From CALXOD01 sp964402715 (lineage in GTDB: Bacteria > Verrucomicrobiota > Lentisphaeria > Victivallales > Victivallaceae), in contig CAYODJ010000008.1 of the NCBI GenBank assembly GCA_964402715.1, forward strand, positions 1-64,000: DNA of 64,000 nucleotides. The letters are read 5' to 3'. The translations under genes and the position numbers were made by a program. Shown here one piece after another: positions 8,228 to 16,900 of the stretch. Each line of letters opens with the position of its first letter. Position 1 is the stretch's first letter. The notes under the pieces are model-generated. The model did not search any database, had not been told where the DNA came from, and worked only from the letters and a program-made list of their open reading frames with translations.

Positions 8228-9184
8228 ATGCACGCGATGCTGCTGAACGGGAAGCGGGAGTTCGTATGGAGCGAGGTCGCCGACCCGGTTCCGGGAGCGG
8301 GCGAGGCGGTCGTCCGCGTCCGCGCGGCGGCGCTGAACCGCGCGGATCTGCTCCAGCGCGACGGCGACTATCCGCCGCCGCCGGGATGGCCGTCGTGGCC
8401 GGGGCTCGAGGCCGCAGGGACGATCGAGTCGGCTCCGGACGGTTCGCGCTGGAAGAAAGGGGATCCTGTCTGCGCGCTGCTCGGCGGCGGCGGCTACGCG
8501 GAAAAGGTCGCGGTCCCGCAGGACATGATTCTGCCCGCGCCGGAGAATCTGTCGCCGGAGGAGGCCGCCGGGATCCCGGAGGTGTTCGCGACGGCGTTTC
8601 TGAATCTCGTCCTGGTGGCGGGGATGAAACGGGGGGACACGGTCTTCATACAGGCGGGGGCGAGCGGACTCGGGCTCGCGGCGATTCAGCTCGCGAAACG
8701 CGCCGGCGCGAAGGTCGTCACGACGGTCGGCGGCGACGCGAAGGCGGAGTTCGTCCGCCGCCTCGGCGCGGACAGGGTCGTGAACCGCAGGAGGGAGTCT
8801 ATCGCCGCCGCGCTGGAGGAGAATCCGCCGGACATCGCGCTCGACTGCGTGGCCGGCCCCGATCTTGGCGATCACGTGGTCAGAATGGCGCGCGGAGGCC
8901 GCTGGATCGTGCTGGCGACGCTCGGCGGGAGACAGACCCGGATCGACATGGATCTCTTCTTCAAGCGCGGAGTACGGCTCATCGGCAGCACGCTGCGCAG
9001 CCGCCCGCCGGAGGAGAAGGCGCGGATCCTGGCCGAACTCGAAAAAGACCTCTGGCCGGAATTTTCGGCGGGACGCGTGAGGTCGATTCTGCACAAGGTT
9101 CTGCCGATCGCGCAGGTCGAGGAGGCGCACCGGATTCTGCGCGACGGCGAGAACATCGGCAAGGTCGTCCTGACCGTTCCGTGA
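8228..9184 (+). CDS. NAD(P)H:quinone oxidoreductase, PIG3-like MDR family
   Basis: This 318-residue zinc-free MDR protein has AALNRADLLQRDGDYPPPPG at about residues 36-55, typical of the quinone oxidoreductase/TP53I3 branch. QAGASGLGLAAIQLAKRAGA at about 142 is the NADPH-binding loop. It starts 4 bp after the Gfo/Idh/MocA gene with GGAGGTGA and is the last gene of the five-gene operon. It probably reduces an enone or quinone intermediate. No convincing terminator follows directly. Confidence 0.87.
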   Translation: MHAMLLNGKREFVWSEVADPVPGAGEAVVRVRAAALNRADLLQRDGDYPPPPGWPSWPGLEAAGTIESAPDGSRWKKGDPVCALLGGGGYAEKVAVPQDMILPAPENLSPEEAAGIPEVFATAFLNLVLVAGMKRGDTVFIQAGASGLGLAAIQLAKRAGAKVVTTVGGDAKAEFVRRLGADRVVNRRRESIAAALEENPPDIALDCVAGPDLGDHVVRMARGGRWIVLATLGGRQTRIDMDLFFKRGVRLIGSTLRSRPPEEKARILAELEKDLWPEFSAGRVRSILHKVLPIAQVEEAHRILRDGENIGKVVLTVP

Positions 9185-9285
9185 AGTCCGTCCCGCCTCC
9201 CCCCGGGGGCTTTCCTCCGGACCACGCGCACGGATCCGGCGGCCGCGCCGCGCCGGAGCGCGCGGCTCCGCCGGACTCTTTCGTC

Positions 9286-9307
9286 AAAACGGCGCCGAAA
9301 CGGCGCC
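9286..9307 (-). terminator. Terminator downstream of tRNA-Pro
   Basis: GGCGCCG and CGGCGCC form a perfect 7-bp stem with a 3-nt loop. Read on the minus strand it is followed by GTTTTG, which fits a short U-tail about 65 nt after the tRNA 3' end. Confidence 0.5.
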
Positions 9308-9371
9308 ATGACGGGCTGAAACGGGATTTTTACGGGTTTTCGCAACTCGCTGCGCCGCAGGAAGTTGAATA

Positions 9372-9450
9372 TGGTCGGGATAGAGAGATTTGAACTCTCG
9401 ACCTTTTGACCCCCAGTCAAACGCGCTAGACCAGGCTGCGCTATATCCCG
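9372..9450 (-). tRNA. tRNA-Pro (anticodon GGG), CCA encoded
   Basis: The minus strand folds as a complete cloverleaf: acceptor CGGGATA/TATCCCG, a D-arm with AGCCTGGTCTA, anticodon stem TTTGA/TCAAA around a CTGGGGG loop (anticodon GGG), a T-arm with GAGAGTTCAAATCTCTC, discriminator A and an encoded CCA at 9372-9374. The AGCGCAGCCTGGT stretch is characteristic of bacterial proline tRNAs. Confidence 0.96.
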
Positions 9451-9475
9451 ACGCACGCCCCGATGAGGCTCGTTT

Positions 9476-9504
9476 AATATATATTTTTTGTCGCGCGATT
9501 GCAA
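9476..9504 (-). promoter_or_regulatory. Sigma-70-type promoter of tRNA-Pro
   Basis: On the minus strand TTGCAA (9504-9499) is followed after exactly 17 bp by TATATT (9481-9476), 25 bp upstream of the tRNA 5' end. The same TTGnnn-N17-TATATT form recurs at many genes in this window. Confidence 0.75.
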
Positions 9505-9570
9505 ATCCCCCCGTCAATATTTTCAGGACCGCATATGCGGGCCGTCCGCCGGAAAAAAACCGCGCCCCGC

Positions 9571-9606
9571 TTGACAAGACGCCGGATCCATGCCAGTTTA
9601 ACCCCG
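9571..9606 (+). repeat. Promoter-like element similar to 11609-11644
   Basis: The element begins TTGACA and contains ATGCCAGTTTA. A similar run beginning TTGGCA with ATGCCGGTTTA is found at 11609. Each lies upstream of one gene (the GH51 enzyme and the GntR regulator), which suggests a shared promoter or operator. The -10 position (CAGTTT here) is poor. Confidence 0.35.
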
Positions 9607-9716
9607 CGCCGGCCTCCGCATCCGGAGATGAGCTTTCTCGCCGGCGGACGTCCATGTCGAACGCAGACTCACGCTGCGGAAGCGGGGGGAAACGCAGGAA
9701 CCAGAAAGGGAAAGGC

Positions 9717-11273
9717 ATGATGAAAGTGCGCATGATTCTGAACCGCTACTTCACGATCGGAGAAATCGACGGGCGCATCTACGGCGGCTACGTCGAACAT
9801 CTGGGCCGCGGAGTCTACGAGGGGCTCTATCAGCCGGATCACCCGTCCGCCGACGCGGACGGCTTCCGGACCGACGTCATCGAACTTGTCAGGGAGATGG
9901 GCACGACGATCATGCGCCATCCCGGCGGAAACTTCGTCTCCGGCTACGTCTGGGAGGACGGCGTCGGCCCCCGCGAGAAACGGCCGGTGCGTCTTGATCT
10001 CGCATGGCACAGCTTCGAACCGAACACGTTCGGCACGGACGAATTCATGAAATGGTGCAGACGCGCCGGGACGGCTCCGATGATGACCGTGAATCTGGGC
10101 ACGCGCGGTCCGGCCGACGCGCAGCGTCTGGTCGAGTACTGCAACTTCCCCGGCGGGACGGAGCTGTCGGAACGCCGGAAGGCCAACGGGAGCGAGGAAC
10201 CCTACCGCGTCAAGGTCTGGAGTCTCGGCAACGAGCAGGACGACCCCGCTCAGGTCATGCGCCGTTCACCCGAGGAGTACGGTCTTCTCGCCAGGGAGGC
10301 CGCCAAGATGATGAAACGGACGGACCCCTCCATCGAACTCATCGTCTGCGGTTCGACGAACGCCTCCATGCCGACATGGGGGAAATGGGAGGAGATCGTC
10401 CTCGAGCACGTCTACGACCTCGTCGATTATCTTTCGATCCACCGGTTCTTCGGCGTCGACAGCGAAAGAACGCTGGACTATTTCGCGCTGCCGGAGCAGA
10501 TGGACGAGATCATCGGACGGTCCGTCGCGTTCTGCGACGCGGCGAAAGCGAAGTGGAAATCCTCGAAGACGCTCATGATCAACGTGGAGGAATGGAACGT
10601 GTGCCCGTGGGCCGGCAGCTACCGCAACGATCACCGGCGGACGCGGGAGACGAAAGGCGGCGGCTGGGAGATCTCCCGGCCGATCATGGAGGAGATATTC
10701 ACGATGGAGGACGCGCTCCTGACTGGAATGCTGATTTCCTCGCTCCAGAATCACGCCGACCGCGTCAAGATCGCCGTCCCGGCGCAGACCGTGAACGTCA
10801 TCGCCCCGATCATGACGGAGAAGAACGGCGGGGCGTGGCGGCAGACCACCTTCTATCCGTTCGCCCTCGCGGCCCGTCACGGCCGCGGGACCGCCCTGCG
10901 GTGCATCGTCGACTCGCCGGCGTTCGACGCGCGGGCCGTCCCGATCTACGACGAGATCCGCGAGCCGTACCGCAATCTCCCGTACCTCTACGCCTCCGCC
11001 GTCCACAACGCCGAGAAAGGGGAGGTCGTCATCTTCGCGGCGAACCGCAGCACCGACGAGAGCATGGAGCTCGAGACGCGTCTGGAGGACTTCGAGCCGG
11101 TCTCGGTCATCGAGCACAAGACGCTGCATCACCGCAATCTGCAGGCGGTCAATTCCGAAAACAAGGAGGAGGTCTTCCCCGTCGATCAGCCCGGCGCCGT
11201 CCTGAGGAACGGCACGCTGACGGCGGAACTCCCACCGGCGAGCTGGAACGTGCTGCGCGTCCGCCTGCGCTGA
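9717..11273 (+). CDS. Alpha-L-arabinofuranosidase, GH51-like
   Basis: This 518-residue protein starts at ATG 9717 (M-M-K-V-R-M-I-L-N). The longer open frame upstream runs through the tRNA promoter and is not protein-like. The region GGYVEHLGRGVYEG near residue 22 and MRHPGGNF near 64 are typical of GH51. WSLGNEQD near 168 carries the acid/base glutamate, and NVEEWNV near 289 carries the nucleophile glutamate. A C-terminal beta-sandwich follows. There is no signal peptide, so it acts inside the cell, releasing arabinose from oligosaccharides. It stands alone, with the GntR regulator downstream. Confidence 0.93.
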   Translation: MMKVRMILNRYFTIGEIDGRIYGGYVEHLGRGVYEGLYQPDHPSADADGFRTDVIELVREMGTTIMRHPGGNFVSGYVWEDGVGPREKRPVRLDLAWHSFEPNTFGTDEFMKWCRRAGTAPMMTVNLGTRGPADAQRLVEYCNFPGGTELSERRKANGSEEPYRVKVWSLGNEQDDPAQVMRRSPEEYGLLAREAAKMMKRTDPSIELIVCGSTNASMPTWGKWEEIVLEHVYDLVDYLSIHRFFGVDSERTLDYFALPEQMDEIIGRSVAFCDAAKAKWKSSKTLMINVEEWNVCPWAGSYRNDHRRTRETKGGGWEISRPIMEEIFTMEDALLTGMLISSLQNHADRVKIAVPAQTVNVIAPIMTEKNGGAWRQTTFYPFALAARHGRGTALRCIVDSPAFDARAVPIYDEIREPYRNLPYLYASAVHNAEKGEVVIFAANRSTDESMELETRLEDFEPVSVIEHKTLHHRNLQAVNSENKEEVFPVDQPGAVLRNGTLTAELPPASWNVLRVRLR

Positions 11274-11608
11274 AAGCTGCGGAAGCCTGACGCCGCCGTT
11301 CTTCGTCCGATCCGTCAGATGTCACAAACGGCGGAAACGTCACGGCGGCGGAAAGGTTTTCCTCAGACGAAACGGAGCGCTCACAGACGCACGTCGACGG
11401 CTCCCCGCCGTGATCGGGCGTTCGGTTGAAAATCCCCCGCAGACCGAATACCGCCGACGAAACGGCCTGTCGCGGGGGTGCCGCGCCCGCTGCGGCTCCG
11501 AAGCTCCGCAGTCACCCAACATCGTCCGCATAATCAATTCCCGCACGGATATCGACCTCTCTCAGTCATGTCGGCCGGACCGCCGCCGATTCGTAAAAAA
11601 GCCTCCGC

Positions 11609-11644
11609 TTGGCAAAACATCAGGCTCATGCCGGTTTACACCGC
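11609..11644 (+). repeat. Second copy of the promoter-like element of 9571-9606
   Basis: TTGGCA, then CTCATGCCGGTTTA, aligns with the element upstream of the GH51 gene at roughly 70% identity by eye. Shared control of the arabinosidase and the adjacent regulator is possible. Confidence 0.35.
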
Positions 11645-11759
11645 ACAGCATTCTCCCTGACGGCTACGTTTTTCAATGCTGAGTCAGGATATGATTCCTC
11701 CTATGAAACATCCCGTCGCAACGTTCTGCAAAAATGACGAGAAATTTTTATTCAGCCTA

Positions 11760-11788
11760 TTGCTAAAAGTGTTTTTTTATGTCATAAT
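11760..11788 (+). promoter_or_regulatory. Promoter of the GntR-type regulator
   Basis: TTGCTA at 11760-11765 and CATAAT at 11783-11788 are separated by 17 bp in the most A+T-rich part of the gap. The implied transcription start near 11795 supports the ATG at 11860 as the start codon, because the TTG at 11812 would leave almost no leader. Confidence 0.7.
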
Positions 11789-11859
11789 TACGGTCAGGTA
11801 AATAAATCTCTTTGAAACAATTTTACGGCGGACGGGCTGCGGAAGGCCGTCCGTCAGCC

Positions 11860-12963
11860 ATGGAGAAAACGGTGAAGACTTCCTCTTTCCTGCATCAGGC
11901 GATGACCGACTATCTGGAGACGATGATCTCCGGCGGCGTGCTGAAGCCGGGAGAACGGCTGATCCCGCTGCGCGAGCTGGGAAGCCGCTTCGGAGTGTCT
12001 CCGAGCACGGCGCGACGCGGCGTCGAACGCCTGTGCAGGAAGGGCCTGCTGGAGATGCGTCACGGCTCCGGCGTGTACGTGGTCGAGCGGCGCAGCGTCC
12101 CTGAAAACTATGAACGCGCCATCTCGGTCTTCGTCATCAGCGACGACCTGAGCGACAGCTACTGCGCCCACGCGCTGCGGGGCGTGCAGCTGGAGGCGGC
12201 CCGGCGCGGTTGGCCGCTCCGCCTTTACTTCCCCACTTACGAAGAGGCCGGAACGCCGGGTTTCATCGAGCGTCACGCCTCCGCATGGAACAGCGACGCC
12301 GTGATCATGCTCGGATGCTACGACGGTCTGCTCCGGAAGGTGCCGCGCCGCTGTCCCGGCGTCGGCATGGAGATGTGCAGTTCCTACGGAGGAGTCTTCT
12401 CGGTGCTGTCGCTGGATCCGTTCAGCGCGGCGGAGGCGGCGGCGGAATACTTCCTCGAGCGCGGGGTGAGCAGGGTGAAAGTCCTGTCGCACGAACTGCC
12501 GATCTTCCGCATGCGCGCCGGCGCCTTTCTGGAGCAGTGGCGGCGGCACGGGACGGCCGAGACCGTCGAATTCGCCTTCGTCGGCCCGGAGTGCTATCGG
12601 CGCGAACCGCTCCGCGACGATTCCTGCGGCTACTACGTGACCAGCGGTTCGATCTTTCAGGATCTGGCGGTGGCGTACCGGAAAGATACGGGCGGGATGC
12701 TCGGCTTCGAACGGTGCGTACTGAGCGTGGACGGCAAATCGCTGCTCCTGCCCGGCTACGAACCGGTGGACACGATCGCGCTTGACTGGCAGGATGCGGG
12801 AACATTGGTGATGGAGGAGGCGCTCCGCCGGATCGGACAGCCGGGCTCCCCCGCGCGGCGGATATTTCTGAACGGAACATTGAAGACGGCGGAGAGGCCG
12901 CACCGACGGACTTCGCGCACCCTCCCCGCGAGCCGTCCGCTCCGTGAAAGAGCTTTGAAATGA
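11860..12963 (+). CDS. GntR-type regulator with LacI/PBP-like effector domain
   Basis: This 367-residue protein has an N-terminal winged helix-turn-helix of GntR type at residues ~10-75 (LKPGERLIPLRELGSRFGVS, then STARRGVERLCRKGLL). It then has a ~280-residue periplasmic-binding-protein-like sensor of the kind found in AraR and many Lentisphaerota regulators. An upstream TTG at 11812 keeps the frame open, but the ATG fits the promoter better. The AraR-like architecture beside a GH51 enzyme makes an arabinose or oligosaccharide effector plausible, though this is inference. Confidence 0.85.
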   Translation: MEKTVKTSSFLHQAMTDYLETMISGGVLKPGERLIPLRELGSRFGVSPSTARRGVERLCRKGLLEMRHGSGVYVVERRSVPENYERAISVFVISDDLSDSYCAHALRGVQLEAARRGWPLRLYFPTYEEAGTPGFIERHASAWNSDAVIMLGCYDGLLRKVPRRCPGVGMEMCSSYGGVFSVLSLDPFSAAEAAAEYFLERGVSRVKVLSHELPIFRMRAGAFLEQWRRHGTAETVEFAFVGPECYRREPLRDDSCGYYVTSGSIFQDLAVAYRKDTGGMLGFERCVLSVDGKSLLLPGYEPVDTIALDWQDAGTLVMEEALRRIGQPGSPARRIFLNGTLKTAERPHRRTSRTLPASRPLRERALK

Positions 12964-13153
12964 AACGATACGCGGCGGGCGGAAGCAGGATTCACGTGGA
13001 TGATCCCGTTTTCTCCCCCGGCGGCGCCGGCGGTGTCGCGTCATACGCGGACGCCGCCGCTTTCGGAGAAGATTAGGCGACGAAGACATGTTTGCGGAAA
13101 CAGAGCCGATAACACGGCTCTGCGGAAACACAGGCACGGAGAAAGGAACCGTC

Positions 13154-13917
13154 ATGAAAAAAAAACCAATAACTTATTCACACTCATAGAGTTGCTCGTC
13201 GTCATCGCCATCATCGCGATCCTCGCCGGCATGCTGCTCCCGGCTCTCTCCAAGGCGCGGGAGAGCGCCAAGAAAGTCAACTGCATATCCAATCTAAAGC
13301 AGATGTCGACGGCGGTGATCATGTATGCGGGTGCCAACGACGACTACATGCCGATCATCAACGGGACGGTTCCCAATCAGCCCGCTTTCGGCACCTGCGG
13401 CTGGAAACTGCAGATTCTTCCTTACACGGGGAAAAAAGCCGCAGGAAACAGCACGACGGTCGCCAAACTTCTGTCCGCCGGCGTATTCCGCTGTCCGTCG
13501 TGGAACGCGGAACGGATGTCGGAGGACGTGAAAAGCAGAATCAAGGCGGGTTCATCACATCTCGGAGGAGGCTACGGGTACAACTATGTGAACGGAAGAG
13601 GTCCGTACCCGCTGCTGGGCTATATCTCCGGGGGCACGTATTACGGAGCCAAGATTGTCCAGATTTCGGAACCCTCGGAAACTTTTGTGATTGGCGAGAG
13701 CTGCGACGGCAAAAGCGGAGTCAGCGACGCGGGAGTGGTCAAGAACGATGATCGGAGCTGGATTGACGGCAGACACGACGACTATAAAACCATGCCGATC
13801 GCCTGGGCGGACGGTCATGCCGCCGCGATGGAGAACGAACGGATCTGGCTCGGGAAAAAACGGATTTCCCAGCCCAACGAGGCGTCGAGCACCTATTACT
13901 TTGCCGTGAGGAAATAA
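13154..13917 (+). CDS. Prepilin-like protein with start codon out of frame across an A9 tract
   Basis: The reading frame ending at 13917 encodes a prepilin-type protein: N-N-L-F-T-L-I-E-L-L-V-V-I-A, a hydrophobic helix, LLPALSKARES, then a globular domain with GRHDD...WADGH (DUF1559-like H-x9-DG). The only well-placed start, ATG 13154 with AAAGGAA upstream, is followed by nine A residues and reads M-K-K-K-P-I-T then a stop. Ten A residues would give M-K-K-K-T-N-N-L-F-T-L-I and join the frame exactly. Either the assembly lost an A, or the gene is slippage-controlled. If translated, it would be a secreted pseudopilin-like protein of about 254 residues. Confidence 0.8.
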
Positions 13918-13981
13918 TCCGACGCGATCACGGAGTCGACGGGGAAACGTGTCTCAGTCAGGAAAAACAGGAGATTGGAAA

Positions 13982-16900
13982 TTGAGAAGGACGAAAATCG
14001 CAGGTGCGATCCTCGCCGCCCTGCTGCTGGGCGGCGCCGCCCGCGGCGCGGATCCGCTGGTTCGGCTCGGCGGCACCGCCCGCCGGGGCGTGGATCGGGG
14101 ATGCGACATCAGTGAGAATCCGGACGGGTCGCTGCGCGTTTCAAGGCAGATCTCCCCGTCCGTTGACGGCAAAAGCCGCGCCGCCGTCTCGTTCCGTCTG
14201 AAGAACCCGCTGAATCTGAACGGCAAGGCGCTCTCGTTCGAACTGTGTCCCGGAGCCGCTTTCAGCCGGGTCACCGTCACCGCCTCCAACGCTGATGAAA
14301 AACTCGCCGCCCTGCGCGGAGACGGCGCCGAGGGCGAACTCCCCGCCGGAAAATGGACTCCGGTTCTGCTGCAGTTCGAAGGAGCGGAAGGAATGACCTA
14401 CGGCTTCAGCGGAGTCTCCGGAAAGAAACCGGACCGGATCGGAACGCTGTTCTTCTCCGTCGAACGGCAGGGGCCGCATCCCGCCGGATCCCTGTCGCTG
14501 GCGATAAGAAACGTGAAAACGGTTCCGGCGAAGAACATCCCGGTTCCGGCGTCGGCGCACAGAAGCCCCGCGCCCGCCCCCCTGGCCGTCCGCATTCCGG
14601 CGCGCAATCCGTTCTCGGAACTGGGGGGACTCTCGCTCGTCATGGCCTCCGGCGGCGAAACCGTGACCGTCGACCCGGACAGCGGCGTGATGAAAGTGTC
14701 GGCCAAGGCAGTCCGCGGCAGCCGGCCGCAGTCGCAGCACCGCGTCTCGATGCTGCTCTCCGCGCCGCTGGATCTGCGCGGCAGAGCGCTGATTTTCGAC
14801 ATGCGCTCCGGGGATCTGGCGGATTTCTGCCGCGTGTTCCTGTACAACAGGGGCAAGCCGAAAGCCGTCTGGGCGTTCCACTCCGACGCGGACGAACTGA
14901 AGCCGGAGTGGGATTCCGTAGTGCTGCAGCGTAATTTCAGCGATCGGCTGAACTGGCACCGGATCTGGAGTTCCGATGAAGCCCCGTCCCAGGTGGACCG
15001 CATCGATTTCGTCTACGGAATCTCCTCGCCGCGGATGGACGGCCAGCTCACTCTGGAACTGCGGCAGTTCCGAGTCGGAAACGAAACGAAGTACATCGGC
15101 AATTCGCTGAAGAAGGCGGTCAAACTCGATTCTTCAAGCCGTCTCGTCGCCCCCGGCTCTCCCGCGCCGGTGGTGCTGCATCCCGACAGCGACGCGGGGA
15201 GGACCGCCGCCAGAACCATCGTCGACGCGGTCAGGCGCTCCTGCGGAGTCGAACTGGAAAGCCGTCCCGGGGTACGCGCCGACGGACTTCTCGCCGTCCC
15301 GGCCATCATGCTGGGGAACGTCTGGAGCAATCCGGCGTTCACGCTGCTGTACGGACGCCGGCTGGTGATTTTCGACGGCGTCTTTCCGGGAGCCGGACAC
15401 TATGTCGTGACCACTCTCAAGGAACCTGTCCGCCGCGGAGTCGACGTTCTGGCGGTCGGAGCCTCCGACGACGCCGGACTGCTCAGGGCGGCCGAAGCCG
15501 CAGCGGCGATGCTCGCCGAGCACGGCGGGAAAGGCACACTCGTCACCCCGCAGCTGTTCCGGGCGGATTTCGGCTCCGATCAGGAGAAGATGGCGCAGAA
15601 GGTGTCGTTCGACGACGGCATGAAATACGCGCGGGAGGTTCTCGCGAGCGGCCGCCACATGTCCCTGGCGAAAGTGCTGGCCGAAATCGGCGACCGTTAT
15701 CACGCGACCCACGACTCCTCCGACGCGCGCCTTTTCGCGGCTGTGGCGAAGATGTACGCCGAATCCGCCGCGCACCCCGATCCGCGCCGTTACGGCGGCC
15801 CGTGGGGACAGGACAGCGATTTCGCCGCGCTCGGCGCGATTTCCGCGTTTGATCTGATCGAGCACGATCCGGCGCTGACCGATCAGGATCGGCTCGACGT
15901 CACGCTGATGTTCAACCGCTGGGTGTTCGAGGCGGTCCGCAGCAAGGCGGAAACCCAGTCGTTCCTGGTGGCCCACAACCACGGCACCCACGGCGCGCTC
16001 GGCTCGGTGATGGCGGGACTGTACTTCTCCAAATACTATCCTGAATATCCGGACGGCGAGATTCTGCTCCGGGCGGGCGACCGGATCTTCGCGATCCAGA
16101 ACGTCGCCGGCAAGGTGCACGACGACTGCAACAGCTACCAGTGGCTCACGTGGGAGCATGTCATGCGCTACGCCGCGCTGCGCCCTGACGACACCGTCCT
16201 GCGCAACGGAGTCGCCCGCGCCATGGCGGACATGCTCATCACCACCATGGACAACGACCGTTACCAGACGCCGTTCGGCGACACCGGACTCTGGACGTGC
16301 TACAGAGGCGAATGCGCCCCGATCGCGGCCGCCGCCTGTCTGACGCGCGATCCCGTGTTCGAATGGGCGGCCGACGAGAAATACCGCCGCTGGCGCGATG
16401 AAAACCGGCTCTGGGGGAGCGTCCGCCTCGGAAACTTTTCCCGCGGCGACGTCCCGGAGACGCCCGCTCCCGCAGGGTACGACGGAGTTCATGTCCTGCC
16501 GCTGGCGCCGGAGTTCTACAGAACAGAACCTCCGGCGGACGGCGTCCCTGCGGCGCCGAAATGCTTCGACAAGCTCTCGTTCCGCGGAAGTTTCGACCGC
16601 GGGGCGTTCTACATGCTCACCGACGGCGTCAATGTCGGCGGCCACGGTCACGCCGACGCGATGAGCGTCGAGAGGCTGATGCTGCACGGCCGCCAGTGGC
16701 TCGGCGACAACCATTACTACCAGGGCGCCGCGCAGTTCCACAACACTTTCACCGCAGTTTTCGACGGACTATGGACCCCCTACGGGCCGTACGCCGAGCT
16801 GACGGGATACGGAGCGGATCCGGAACTGGCGGCGGCGTCGATGAAAATGCCCGGCGCGGATTTCGACTGGATCCGGCATCTGGTATGGCTGCGGAAGAGC

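Larger units (their letters stand above)
11274..11859. other. Long intergenic region upstream of GntR regulator
   Basis: I see no gene here. The stretch holds the second copy of the promoter-like element (11609-11644) and a clear promoter at 11760-11788. An A+T-rich block at 11730-11810 precedes the regulator. The left half is featureless G+C-rich sequence. Confidence 0.5.

Noticed and set aside
11812..11860. Upstream TTG start for the GntR-type regulator
   Set aside because: The promoter at 11760-11788 would leave only about 17 bp of leader, and the first 16 residues do not look conserved; ATG 11860 fits better.
13000..13153. In-frame ATG 13000 as the start of the prepilin at 13154
   Set aside because: The added ~50 residues are proline- and arginine-rich and would bury the prepilin signal. 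A well-placed ribosome site and ATG exist at 13154, only out of frame.
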